Assembly: GCF_017603825.1 (NCBI RefSeq)
Contig: NZ_CP072014.1
Coordinates: forward strand, 2,170,001-2,234,000
DNA: 64,000 nt
DNA from: Arthrobacter crystallopoietes
GTDB taxonomy: Bacteria > Actinomycetota > Actinomycetes > Actinomycetales > Micrococcaceae
Direction of reading: 5' to 3'
The notes under the pieces were generated by a model that saw nothing but the letters and a program-made list of their open reading frames with translations, searched no databases and was not told where the DNA came from. Shown here in pieces: positions 8,094-17,477 of the stretch (positions are counted from its first letter, which is position 1; each line of letters begins with the position of its first letter). The position numbers and the translations under genes are program-made.

Positions 8094-9500
8094 TTAGACG
8101 GTGGTCTTCACGACGTCGACGTCGTCGGTGGAGGCGCCGCGGCGCTTATCGAAGATGGTGGCTCCGACTTCCTGCTCGGCCTGGTTGTTGATGCTCAGGT
8201 CGATGCCCGGGCGGTCACGCAGGACCAGCACAGCGCCCATGGAAACCAGTGTCATGATCAGCAGGTAGACCGAGACTGCCGTAGAAGATCCGGTGGCCTG
8301 CACCAGCGCCTGGGCGATGGTCGGTGCGAAGGCGCCGCCGAGGATGGCGCCGAGTGCGTAGGAGATGGAGACGCCGGAGAAGCGCACGGAGGCCGGGAAG
8401 ATTTCGCTGTACCAGGCAGCCTGCGGTCCGTAGCCCAGGCCGAGGCCCACCGAGAACAGTCCCAGCGCCAGGTAGAGACCCCAGAGTTCGCCGGTGTTGA
8501 TCAGCCAGAAGAGTGGAAACACGGTGAGTACCTGGGCGCTGAAGCCAATCAGGTACGTCTTCTTGCGGCCAATCTTGTCGGCCAGGATGCCAGCCAGCAG
8601 GGTGAAGACAAACCACATCGCGGCGGCGAAGGTGATGGCTACCAGGACCGAGGTGCGGTCCAGTCCCACCGGGCCGTCAGGGTCGGTGGCGTAGCTGGGG
8701 ATGAACCCACCGGTGGCCATGTAGCCCGCGGCGTTGTTGCCTGCGAAAACCAAGGCGGCAAGGATGACCAGCAGCCAGTGCTTCTTGAAAAGTTCGACGG
8801 CGGGAACCGAGCGCTGCTCTTTCTTCTCCGCGATTTCCTGGAAGACCGGGCTTTCCTCCACCGTCCGGCGGACAATGTAACCGACCACAATGAGCACGAA
8901 GCTCAGCAGGAACGGTACGCGCCAGCCCCATTCGACGAAGGCTTCGCCGGGGGAGATGACACCGGTCATCAGGGCGGTGACGCCCGATGCCAGCAGCATG
9001 CCCAGGGGAACACCCAACTGCGGGAAGGAGCCTGCACGGCCGCGGCGGTCCCGCGGAGCGTGCTCGACGGCCATCAGGACGGCTCCGCCCCATTCGCCGC
9101 CGGCGGAGATGCCCTGGACGATGCGCAGCAGGAGCAGCAGGATGGGAGCCAGCACGCCGGCGGTGGCATAGGTGGGCAGGAAGCCGATCAGCGTAGTGGA
9201 CGCGCCCATCAGGATCAGCGTGAGCACCAGCATGGCGCGGCGGCCGATCTTGTCGCCGTAGTGGCCGGCCAGGAACGCACCCAGGGGCCGGAAGAGGAAG
9301 CTGATGCCCACGGAGGCGAAGGCAAGCAGCAGGCCGATCGAGTCGCCGGCCGGCTTGAAGAAGAGGTCGGCGAACACCAGACCAGCGGCCGTGGCATAGA
9401 TGAAGAAGTCGTACCACTCGATGGTGGTGCCGATGATGGTGGCAAAGGCCACCCGGCGCTGGTTCGAAGCCGCGGAGCGGGGCTGCGTGTTAGTGCTCAT
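8094..9500 (-). CDS. MFS transporter, metabolite:H+ symporter (MHS) type
   Basis: A 468-residue transporter with about 12 hydrophobic segments. The MHS-type opening RRVAFATIIGTTIEWYDFFIYATAAG is followed by the loop-2 signature GHYGDKIGRRAMLV and its echo in the second half, GILADKIGRKKTYLIG. MHS carriers import organic acids such as shikimate, proline, citrate or aromatic acids with protons; the substrate here is not known. The ATG at 9500 has AAGGAAC upstream. It is divergent from a LysR regulator and stands next to a P450 system, so it may bring in the P450 pathway substrate (inference). Confidence 0.9.
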   Translation of the reverse strand: MSTNTQPRSAASNQRRVAFATIIGTTIEWYDFFIYATAAGLVFADLFFKPAGDSIGLLLAFASVGISFLFRPLGAFLAGHYGDKIGRRAMLVLTLILMGASTTLIGFLPTYATAGVLAPILLLLLRIVQGISAGGEWGGAVLMAVEHAPRDRRGRAGSFPQLGVPLGMLLASGVTALMTGVISPGEAFVEWGWRVPFLLSFVLIVVGYIVRRTVEESPVFQEIAEKKEQRSVPAVELFKKHWLLVILAALVFAGNNAAGYMATGGFIPSYATDPDGPVGLDRTSVLVAITFAAAMWFVFTLLAGILADKIGRKKTYLIGFSAQVLTVFPLFWLINTGELWGLYLALGLFSVGLGLGYGPQAAWYSEIFPASVRFSGVSISYALGAILGGAFAPTIAQALVQATGSSTAVSVYLLIMTLVSMGAVLVLRDRPGIDLSINNQAEQEVGATIFDKRRGASTDDVDVVKTTV

Positions 9501-9669
9501 AGTTGTTCCTTGATCGAGCGATTACTGCAAGCTGGCCGGCACGAGGCCGGTTGAATTTCTGAACGGTTGAAAAGTAGAACTAGTCCACAGTTGTTACGAG
9601 TATCACAGGAAAACTTCCTCCAGTAAACTTCAGAGAACTGCATAACTTCCTTGATTGGACTGAAGATTC

Positions 9670-10578
9670 GTGGCTAACTTCACACTCCGCCAGCTGGAGC
9701 TTTTTGCTGCCCTGCCGGATTTCCCGACCCTGAGTGCGGCCGCCGCCAGCCTGCGCATCTCGGAGTCAGCCCTTTCCCAAGCGATTACCGCCTTGGAGAA
9801 GGTGGCGGGGGAGCAGCTGTGCGTGCGGCGCAAGGCGCGCGGGCTCCAGTTGACTCCTGCCGGGCAGTTCTTTGCCCAGCGGGCGCGCCGGCTCATCCGC
9901 GATGCCGACGACCTGGTCAACGACCTGGCCGGAGAAACCGGCACGCTCAAGGGGCCGGTGAAGCTGGGCTGTTTCAGCAGCCTGGCCCACAACTTGCTGC
10001 CCGGCATCCTCGAAGCCCTGCCTTCCGCGCATCCTCAGCTGAACGTGGACGTCACCGTGGGCACGCACACCGAACTGCTGCCTGCCCTGGATGCCGGGTT
10101 GCTGGATATGGCCATCGTCTACGACATGCAGCTGCCCGCAGGGTACAACCAGCGGACCATCTACCGGACGGAACTCGAGGCCGTCCTGCCGCCGGACCAC
10201 AAGCTGGCGGCGCAGGAGACGGTGGATCTGGCGCAGTTGGCCGAGGAGTCCCTGATCATGTACGACTCCAGCCCCAGCACTGCCAACACCCACCACGTCT
10301 TCGCCGAACGCGGCCTGCGTCCCAACGTAGTCTCCTCGATGCCCCAGATGGTCCTCGTGCAGGCGATGGTCGGCCGCGGACTTGGGTATGCCCTGCTGAT
10401 GTCCAGGCCGAACTCTCCGGGACTGACCGTCGAAGGTCGTCCGGTGGCCATCCGGCCGTTGTCTCCGCCGGCCACCCGGACCACCGTCTGCGCCATCTGG
10501 CCCGAAGACATGTCGCTGAGCCCGCGGGCCGAAGCCGTGGTGGACCTGGCCGTGCGGGTTCTGGGCGGCCTGGACTGA
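9670..10578 (+). CDS. LysR-family transcriptional regulator
   Basis: A 302-residue LysR-type regulator. The winged HTH is at residues 1-60 (FTLRQLELFAALPDFPTL, then the recognition helix SESALSQAITALEK), followed by the co-inducer domain. The GTG at 9670 is the only start that keeps the complete HTH; no strong ribosome binding site precedes it. It is divergent from the MHS transporter gene, the usual arrangement for a LysR regulator and its target. AACTTC occurs three times (9612, 9626, 9644) in the shared intergenic region. It is related in architecture to the second LysR regulator at 13661. Confidence 0.9.
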   Translation: MANFTLRQLELFAALPDFPTLSAAAASLRISESALSQAITALEKVAGEQLCVRRKARGLQLTPAGQFFAQRARRLIRDADDLVNDLAGETGTLKGPVKLGCFSSLAHNLLPGILEALPSAHPQLNVDVTVGTHTELLPALDAGLLDMAIVYDMQLPAGYNQRTIYRTELEAVLPPDHKLAAQETVDLAQLAEESLIMYDSSPSTANTHHVFAERGLRPNVVSSMPQMVLVQAMVGRGLGYALLMSRPNSPGLTVEGRPVAIRPLSPPATRTTVCAIWPEDMSLSPRAEAVVDLAVRVLGGLD

Positions 10579-10585
10579 GAACCGG

Positions 10586-11917
10586 TTAGACGCCTGCCGC
10601 GGCGGCCTTGGAGTAGGTCTTGAAGTCGAACTCCGGATCGGCGGCCTGTTCCGGGGTGAGGGTGCGTCCCTGGGAGAGGACCCTGCGGGCGGCCATGTGG
10701 TCGGCGGGCTGATTCACGGATTCGACTGCCACCAGCCGGCCGCTGCGGAAGCAGAAGACGGAGAACTTCCCGTCGTCCGGGTTGCCGCGCAGGACGGTTT
10801 CGTCCTCAGGGTGTGCGATGCCGGCGATCTGCAGCCGCAGGTCGCCCTGGGTGGACCAGAACCAGGGCAGCTCGGTGTAGTCGCGGCCGCCGTCGTGCGT
10901 GTCGAGGATGGACTTGGCGGTGTGCCGGGCCTGGTCGGTGGCGTTCTGCACGGATTCGAGCCTGGTGCGTGCCTCGGCGTGGTGGCTGGGGTAGTTCGCG
11001 CAGTCGCCCAGGGCGTAGATGTCCTCATCGTCGGTGCGCATGGCACTGTCCACCGTGATGCCGTTCGCGACCGCGAGGCCCGTCTGCTCGGCGAGCTCGG
11101 TGCGGGGGATGACGCCGATGCCCACCAGCACCATGTCGGCAGGGTAGGTGTCCCCGGTGGTGCTCACCGCGGCGGCCACGTGCCCGCTGTCGTCGCCGGT
11201 GAAGGAGGCGATGCCTTCGCCCAGGCGCAGGTCCACGCCCATGGCCCGGTGGGCCCGGGCGAACCAGTTACCCATTACAGGGGAGAGCGCGCGGGCCATC
11301 GGCCGGTCCGCGTATTCGAGCACCGTGACGTCCAGTCCGCGTTTGCGCGCGGCGGCGGCGAATTCGAGTCCGATGAAGCCGGCACCAATAACGACGACGG
11401 AACGCACCGTGTCCAGGCGGGCGTGGACGGCTTCGGCGTCGGCCAGGGTCCGCAGACCGTAGATCCCTTCCAGGCCGCTGCCCGGGACGTTCAGTTCACG
11501 GTTCGCGGCGCCGGTCGCCAGGACCAGCGTGGTGTAGCCGACTCTTGACCCGTCGGACAAGCTGACGGTATGTCCGGCGCGGTCAATGGCTGTGACCCGC
11601 ACGCCCAGGCGGGAGTCGACGTCGTTATCGGTGAAGAACTTTTCCGCGCGCAGCGGCAGCGGTTTCGGCTCCTTGTCCGCGGCCATGAAGTCCTTGGACA
11701 GCGGCGGGCGCTGGTACGGGAAGTGCGTTTCCTCGCCGATGACGGTGATGGTTCCGGCGTAGCCTTCCTTGCGCAGCGAGTCGACCAGTTGGATGCCGGC
11801 CTGGCCGTTGCCGACAATGACAATGTTCTGCGGGTGCTGCGGGTGCTGCGGGTGCTGCGGGTGCTGCGGGTCCTGCGGGTCCTGCGGGTCCTGCGGGGTG
11901 CTGGGTGCGGCGGTCAT
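10586..11917 (-). CDS. FAD-dependent ferredoxin reductase of the P450 system
   Basis: A 443-residue putidaredoxin-reductase-type flavoprotein. The FAD site is NIVIVGNGQAGIQLVDSLRK, the NADH site is SVVVIGAGFIGLEFAAAARKRG, and the C-terminal FAD motif is DEDIYALGDCANYP. It should pass electrons from NAD(P)H to the ferredoxin encoded just upstream on the same strand. The N-terminus before the Rossmann fold is odd: seven tandem tripeptides (Pro-Gln-Asp three times, Pro-Gln-His four times) from a 9-bp DNA repeat. The true start may lie after the repeat, but no start codon stands between it and the fold. The ATG at 11917 is used. Confidence 0.93.
   Translation of the reverse strand: MTAAPSTPQDPQDPQDPQHPQHPQHPQHPQNIVIVGNGQAGIQLVDSLRKEGYAGTITVIGEETHFPYQRPPLSKDFMAADKEPKPLPLRAEKFFTDNDVDSRLGVRVTAIDRAGHTVSLSDGSRVGYTTLVLATGAANRELNVPGSGLEGIYGLRTLADAEAVHARLDTVRSVVVIGAGFIGLEFAAAARKRGLDVTVLEYADRPMARALSPVMGNWFARAHRAMGVDLRLGEGIASFTGDDSGHVAAAVSTTGDTYPADMVLVGIGVIPRTELAEQTGLAVANGITVDSAMRTDDEDIYALGDCANYPSHHAEARTRLESVQNATDQARHTAKSILDTHDGGRDYTELPWFWSTQGDLRLQIAGIAHPEDETVLRGNPDDGKFSVFCFRSGRLVAVESVNQPADHMAARRVLSQGRTLTPEQAADPEFDFKTYSKAAAAGV
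11828..11897. repeat. 9-bp tandem repeat inside the ferredoxin reductase gene
   Basis: CTGCGGGTG four times, then CTGCGGGTC three times, then a partial copy. The unit is a multiple of 3, so changes in copy number keep the reading frame and alter only the length of the Pro-Gln-His/Asp tract. Confidence 0.95.
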
Positions 11918-11947
11918 GGTGGCCCTTCTCTACAGGTGGCGGAATTC

Positions 11948-12274
11948 CTAGATCTGGCTGGCTGGGACGTCGACCTCGATCTCGTCGAACCCTTCGCCCG
12001 CCTTGATCTGGCAGCCCAGCCGGCTGCGGTCCTCGTCGCGCGGGTCCGCCGTGCATTCGAGCATTTCCTCTTCGTCCTCGCTGATTTCCGGGAGCCCGTC
12101 GAGGTACTCCGGGCGGACGTAGACGTGGCAGGTGGCGCACATAGCCTGGCCGCCGCATTCGCCGACGATGCCGGCGACGCCGTTGGTCACGGCAGCGCGC
12201 ATCAGCGAGGTGCCCGGGTCGACGTCGAGCACGTCTACACTGCCGTCATTGTGGTGGAAGCTGACTTTAGCCAT
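11948..12274 (-). CDS. [2Fe-2S] ferredoxin (putidaredoxin type)
   Basis: A 108-residue electron carrier. The cluster ligands follow the vertebrate/putidaredoxin spacing: Cys-x5-Cys-x2-Cys in GECGGQAMCATCHVY and the distal Cys in SRLGCQIKAGEGF. The acidic stretch SEDEEEML matches the partner-docking helix of this class. The ATG at 12274 has AAGGA upstream. It lies between the P450 and reductase genes and all three read the same way. This gives a class I (three-component) P450 chain: reductase, ferredoxin, P450. Confidence 0.95.
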   Translation of the reverse strand: MAKVSFHHNDGSVDVLDVDPGTSLMRAAVTNGVAGIVGECGGQAMCATCHVYVRPEYLDGLPEISEDEEEMLECTADPRDEDRSRLGCQIKAGEGFDEIEVDVPASQI

Positions 12275-12321
12275 GGGAGGTTTCCTTCGTGAAAGTGTGG
12301 TCTGGTCTGATGATATGCCGG

Positions 12322-13521
12322 TTACTTCGCGTCCCAGCGGACCGGCAGGGCGGTCATGCCGCGGAACACCCAACCTTCGTCGACGGCCGGCCGTTCCGGA
12401 TCCAGGCGCAGCTTGGGCAGTTCGGCGAAGAGCTGCGGCAGCGCGATGCCGGACACCGAGGCCTTGGCGACCCATGCGCCGGCGCAGTAGTGGTTGCCGC
12501 CGCCGAAGGCCAGGTGGGGCTTCTTGAGGCGGTTGATGTTGAAGCTCTCCGGATCCTCGAAGGCCTTCGGGTCCCGGTTGGCAGCACCAACAACGACGCC
12601 GAGGCGGGCACCCTTGGGCAGCTGCACGCCTTCCAGGACGGTGTCGCGGGTGGTTTCGCGCGGGTACATGCCGATGGGCGCGACCCAGCGGATGGACTCC
12701 TCGAACACGGTGGGAAAGAGCGCGGGGTCTGCCAGGACCTGGGCCAGCTGGTCCGGATGGGAGAGCAGGGCCCAGACTGCCACGCCGAGCACGTCGCGCG
12801 GCTCGTTCAGGCCGCCGCCGATCGTCATCTTCATGTTGGCCCGGATGGCTTCCAGCGGGATCGGCATGCTGGTCATGCCGGAGAGCAGGCTGGAGTCCGG
12901 GTTTTTTCGCAGGTAAGGCAGGATCTCATCGATCGCGTCGTCGACCTCGTTGTAGGACTGCTCGGAGGCGGCCCAGACGTCGGGGTCATCGGCGTAGTTG
13001 CCCGTGCCGTTGATCATCGTCTGGGACCAGCGCTGCATGTCTTCCTGGGTGGCGTTGTGGAAGCCCATGATCAGGCGGAGGTTTTCCGCGGCGTACGGAG
13101 CGGCGTACTCCCAGATCAGGTCGGAGCCGGGGCCGGCGGCCTTGAGCCGGGCCAGGTATTTCTCGTGGTTGGCCTGGAAGATCGCGTTCCAGTGCTCCTT
13201 GATCGCCTTTGGCCGCAAGACCGAACCATAGGACTTGCGGTCGACGTCGTGTTCCGGGTCATCTTTACGAAGCATGGAGTGGCCCATGGCTCGCTTCATC
13301 AGCGAGTTGGTTTCGTTAGCCGAGAAGATTTCCTGGTCATTCTCGACGGTGTGGCAGGCCTCGTAGCTGGTGACCATGTAGCGGTTCACGGCGGGCACCC
13401 AGTGGACCGGCGCTTCTGCACGCATCTTCCGGTAGATCGGGAAGGGGTTGCGGTAGAGGTCCTCGATGGTCACCCAGTCCGCGGTGGGCACCGGGCGGGC
13501 TGCAATGGCTTCGGCGGTCAT
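12322..13521 (-). CDS. Cytochrome P450
   Basis: A 399-residue soluble bacterial P450. The heme-ligand loop is FGGGNHYCAGAW with Cys346, and the K-helix ExxR is E275-R278 in EESIRW. The I-helix, normally A/G-G-x-D/E-T, reads GGGLNEPRD (235-243). The acid-alcohol pair for oxygen activation is therefore replaced by Asn-Glu-Pro. I recall a similar Glu-Pro arrangement in CYP255-type aromatic O-demethylases such as GcoA, which makes an aryl-ether substrate possible but unproven. It is the first gene of the P450-ferredoxin-reductase unit and is divergent from a LysR regulator. Start ATG at 13521. Confidence 0.95.
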   Translation of the reverse strand: MTAEAIAARPVPTADWVTIEDLYRNPFPIYRKMRAEAPVHWVPAVNRYMVTSYEACHTVENDQEIFSANETNSLMKRAMGHSMLRKDDPEHDVDRKSYGSVLRPKAIKEHWNAIFQANHEKYLARLKAAGPGSDLIWEYAAPYAAENLRLIMGFHNATQEDMQRWSQTMINGTGNYADDPDVWAASEQSYNEVDDAIDEILPYLRKNPDSSLLSGMTSMPIPLEAIRANMKMTIGGGLNEPRDVLGVAVWALLSHPDQLAQVLADPALFPTVFEESIRWVAPIGMYPRETTRDTVLEGVQLPKGARLGVVVGAANRDPKAFEDPESFNINRLKKPHLAFGGGNHYCAGAWVAKASVSGIALPQLFAELPKLRLDPERPAVDEGWVFRGMTALPVRWDAK

Positions 13522-13614
13522 CGTCCACTCCTTGTTGCTGCCGGTTGGGCCGGCTAGGTAGGTCAGCTGTCTTTCGTTTGAGTGTGGCAGGAGTCATATC
13601 CCCGGGTAAAGTTC

Positions 13615-13631
13615 ATAAATAGTTGATTTAT
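13615..13631 (+). promoter_or_regulatory. Candidate LysR operator at the P450/LysR divergent promoters
   Basis: ATAAAT (13615-13620) and ATTTAT (13626-13631) form a perfect inverted repeat with a 5-bp AGTTG centre. AT-rich dyads of about 15 bp are typical LysR sites, and this one lies 30 bp before the LysR start codon. Confidence 0.4.
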
Positions 13632-13660
13632 CCGCAGAAAAGCGGGGGATAGGAGAAACG

Positions 13661-14599
13661 GTGGCGCGCTACACGCTGAGGCAGCTCTCCTACTTTGCCG
13701 CCGTGGCGGAAGCCGGAACCATTTCCGGAGCCGCGGCCAAACTGCATGTGTCCCAGACCGCCGTCGCTGCAGCGGTGACCGAACTGGAACGAATTTTCAG
13801 GACGCAGCTGACGGTCCGGCGCAAGGCCCACGGGGTGTCGCTGACGCCGGCCGGCACGTACCTCTACACGCAGGCCGCCGAACTCCTGCGTTCCGCCGAG
13901 GAACTGGAGCTCAACGCCAGCAGCGGTGGGCGGGAGCTGGCCGGGCCGCTGGTGATCGGCTGCTATGCCACCGTGGCGCCGACCATCCTGCCGGTGCTGA
14001 TCGAGGGCTTCACTGTGAACCATCCGAAGGTGCTGCTGGACTTCGTGGAAGGGCCGCAGGATCGGATCCAGGAGCGGCTCTTCGCCGGTGAGCTGGACCT
14101 GGCCATCGTGTACGACATGGACCTGAGTCCAGAACTCGGCTCCGTCCAGCTTTATGACGTGCGGGGCTACGTGCTGTTGCCGCAGGCCCACAGACTGGCC
14201 GGCCAGCCGGAGGTTTCGCTGCAGGAACTGGCCGAGGATCCGATGATCCTGCTGGGCGCCCCGCCCAGCAGCCACCACACCATGTCGCTGTTCGAGCAAG
14301 CCGGCGTCAGCCCGGCCATCCGCTACCGCACTACGGACTTCGAGCTGACCCGTTCGCTGGTGGGGCGCGGCGTCGGCTATTCGGTACTGGTGCAGCGGCC
14401 GGCGATCGATTCGTCCTACGAGGGGCTGCCGGTGGTGCCCAAGCCGATCGCGCCGGCGGTGAAGCCCGTGGCCGTGAAGATGGTCTGGCCCGAATCGATC
14501 AGGCTGACTGACCGCGCGGAGGCCATGGTTGGCTTCGCCGCCAGCGCCGCACGGAATGCCCGCAATCCGCCGCCTGCCTCAGCTTGCAGCCGTGATTGA
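13661..14599 (+). CDS. LysR-family transcriptional regulator
   Basis: A 312-residue LysR-type regulator. The N-terminal HTH reads RYTLRQLSYFAAVAEAGT then LHVSQTAVAAAVTELER, and a periplasmic-binding-like effector domain follows from about residue 90. The GTG at 13661 has AGGAG 5 nt upstream. It is divergent from the P450 gene with 139 bp between them and is the natural candidate to control the P450, ferredoxin and reductase genes. The effector is unknown but is probably the P450 substrate or a breakdown product. Confidence 0.93.
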   Translation: MARYTLRQLSYFAAVAEAGTISGAAAKLHVSQTAVAAAVTELERIFRTQLTVRRKAHGVSLTPAGTYLYTQAAELLRSAEELELNASSGGRELAGPLVIGCYATVAPTILPVLIEGFTVNHPKVLLDFVEGPQDRIQERLFAGELDLAIVYDMDLSPELGSVQLYDVRGYVLLPQAHRLAGQPEVSLQELAEDPMILLGAPPSSHHTMSLFEQAGVSPAIRYRTTDFELTRSLVGRGVGYSVLVQRPAIDSSYEGLPVVPKPIAPAVKPVAVKMVWPESIRLTDRAEAMVGFAASAARNARNPPPASACSRD

Positions 14600-14601
14600 C
14601 T

Positions 14602-14629
14602 TTGCTCAATCACTGAACTCGATTAAGCT
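14602..14629 (+). promoter_or_regulatory. Promoter of the ABC exporter operon (leaderless)
   Basis: TTGCTC (14602-14607) and TAAGCT (14624-14629) are 16 bp apart. The predicted first base is the G of the GTG start codon at 14636. Confidence 0.5.
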
Positions 14630-14635
14630 TGTGAC

Positions 14636-15581
<946 letters not shown>

Positions 15582-15589
<8 letters not shown>

Positions 15590-16508
15590 GGACCACCTCC
15601 AGCCCGGGCCAACCCCGTCCCCGGGATCTGCCAGTGCCCGCGAGGCAGACGCGGCCACGCCGCTGTTGTCCCTGCGTGTTCCCCTGACCCCGGAGCAGTC
15701 CGCGGCGAAGGCCCGGAAATACGGCTCCCTCTACTTCGCCGAGCACTGGATCCGGACCATGCGCGGCTATGGCTGGACGGTGGCCATGACGGCCGTGGGC
15801 ACGCCGCTGGTCTACCTGTATGCCATGGGCGTCGGCCTGGCCTCGCTGGTCGATGCCAACACCAATGCAACGCTCGACGCCGGCAACGGCGCCGTGGTTT
15901 CCTACCTCACCTTTGTGGCCCCGGCCCTGCTGGCCACGGCCGGCATCATGGTGGCCAGCGAGGAGAACACGTATCCCGTAATGTCCGGCTTCAAATGGCG
16001 GCGCACGTACTACGGGCCCAACGCGTCCCCGCTGGGCAGCCATCAGCTGGTCAACGGCCACGCGCTGGGAGTTTCCTTCCGGCTGCTGCTGACTACCGGC
16101 ATCTACTTCGCGTTCCTGCTCCTGTTCGAGGCAGTGCCGGGCTCCACCGGCTGGATCATGATCTTCACGGCTGCCCTGGGCGGGATGGCTTTCGGGTTGC
16201 CGCTGATGGCCTATGCCGCCAGCATCCAGGAGGACCGCGGACAGTTTGCGATGGTCCAGCGGTTCATCGTCATGCCGCTGTTCCTGTTTTCCGGCACGTT
16301 CTTTCCGCTGGCCTCCATGCCATGGGCAGTGCAGTGGATCGGCTGGGTTTCCCCGCTGTGGCATTCCGCGGAGCTGGGCCGGGTGCTCAGCTACGGATAC
16401 GGGGAGCCTGTCTGGCTGACCATCACCCACGTGCTGTACCTGACGGTGCTGGCCCTCGCGGGCTGGGCCTTCGCGCAGCGGATCTATGAACGGAGGCTGG
16501 GCAAATGA
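15582..16508 (+). CDS. ABC-2 type permease, first subunit
   Basis: A 308-residue permease with a cytoplasmic N-terminus of about 60 residues and six hydrophobic segments. These include TVAMTAVGTPLVYLYAMGVG near residue 65 and MPLFLFSGTFFPLASMPWAV, the typical ABC-2 C-terminal motif. The start is taken as the TTG at 15582, which overlaps the ATPase gene stop by 8 nt and follows GGAGCC. The N-terminal 45 residues are low-complexity and may be partly untranslated. It pairs with the next permease. Confidence 0.87.
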
Positions 16509-17356
16509 GCGCGACCGCCGGCAGCGGCCAAACGTCCTCCGGAGAGCAACTCCAGCTCCTGCCGTCCGGGCGCCCCTTCGGTTCCCTGTACTCGGGGAAC
16601 GTACGTGCCGTCGTTGCACGTGGTCTGAAGGCGACGTGGGGCAGCAACTGGGCCATCATGGCCAGCGGTTTTGTGGAGCCGGTGCTCTTTCTTATTGCCA
16701 TGGGCATCGGGCTCGGCTCGCTGGTCGGAACCGTGGAAGGCCCGGGCGGCCAGGAGATCGGCTACATCGCCTACATCGCCCCGGCACTGCTGGCCGTGTC
16801 GGCGATGAACGGCGCGGTGTACGACTCCACCTGGAACGTGTTCTTCAAGCTGAACTTCGCCAAGCTGTACCAGGGCATGCTCTACACCTCGCTGGGCCCG
16901 CTGGATGTCGCACTCGGCGAGATCACGCTGGCGCTGCTCCGCGGCGCGCTCTACGCAACCGGCTTCACAGCCATTTTGGGGGTGATGGGGCTGATCACCA
17001 CGCCCTGGGCGCTGCTGATGATTCCGGCGTCGGTGGTCATAGCTTTCGGTTTCGCGTCCTTCGGAATGGGCATCACCAGCTTCATGAAGACTTTCCAGCA
17101 GATGGACTGGATCAACTTCCTGATGCTGCCGATGTTCCTGTTCAGCGCGACGTTCTACCCGCTGTCGGTGTACCCGCAGGCCATCCAGTGGATGATCCAG
17201 GCACTGCCGCTGTGGCACGGGGTGGAGCTGCTGCGCCAGCTCAGCGTCGGCACGTTCACCGCAGCCACCGGCATCCACGTGCTCTACTACCTGGTCATGA
17301 TTGTGCTCGGCCTGATCCTGACCACGGCGAGGTTGCGCAAACTGTTCCTGAAGTAA
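16505..17356 (+). CDS. ABC-2 type permease, second subunit
   Basis: A 283-residue permease, homologous in layout to its upstream neighbour: six hydrophobic segments with the conserved MLPMFLFSATFYPLSVYP near the C-terminus. The ATG at 16505 overlaps the previous stop codon by 4 nt, so the two permeases are translationally coupled. They probably form a heterodimer with the ATPase from 14636. It carries no signal peptide and no binding-protein gene is nearby, in keeping with export. Confidence 0.9.
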   Translation: MSATAGSGQTSSGEQLQLLPSGRPFGSLYSGNVRAVVARGLKATWGSNWAIMASGFVEPVLFLIAMGIGLGSLVGTVEGPGGQEIGYIAYIAPALLAVSAMNGAVYDSTWNVFFKLNFAKLYQGMLYTSLGPLDVALGEITLALLRGALYATGFTAILGVMGLITTPWALLMIPASVVIAFGFASFGMGITSFMKTFQQMDWINFLMLPMFLFSATFYPLSVYPQAIQWMIQALPLWHGVELLRQLSVGTFTAATGIHVLYYLVMIVLGLILTTARLRKLFLK

Positions 17357-17391
17357 AGGTTCGCCTGTTTTCTGCAGCGGACGGCCGACAG

Positions 17392-17422
17392 GCCCCCTGA
17401 GGGTAGCCATCCCTTCGGGGGC
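17392..17422 (+). terminator. Hairpin after the ABC exporter operon
   Basis: GCCCCC (17392-17397) pairs with GGGGGC (17417-17422), with a further GAGGG/CCCTT inner stem and one mismatch. It lies between the operon end and the VOC gene. Confidence 0.4.
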
Positions 17423-17477
17423 GGGTGATCATGGAAAGTGCCCAATGGAACGCTTACACGAAGTTCAGGAGTTGGCG

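Noticed and set aside
9612-9649. Three AACTTC copies as a regulator array between the MHS and LysR genes
   Set aside because: The spacing (14 and 18 bp) is irregular and the hexamer is short. It was kept only as a remark in the LysR entry.
11828-11897. Possible CRISPR-like repeat
   Set aside because: The units are 9 bp, directly adjacent without spacers, and translate into a tripeptide repeat in a flavoprotein gene.
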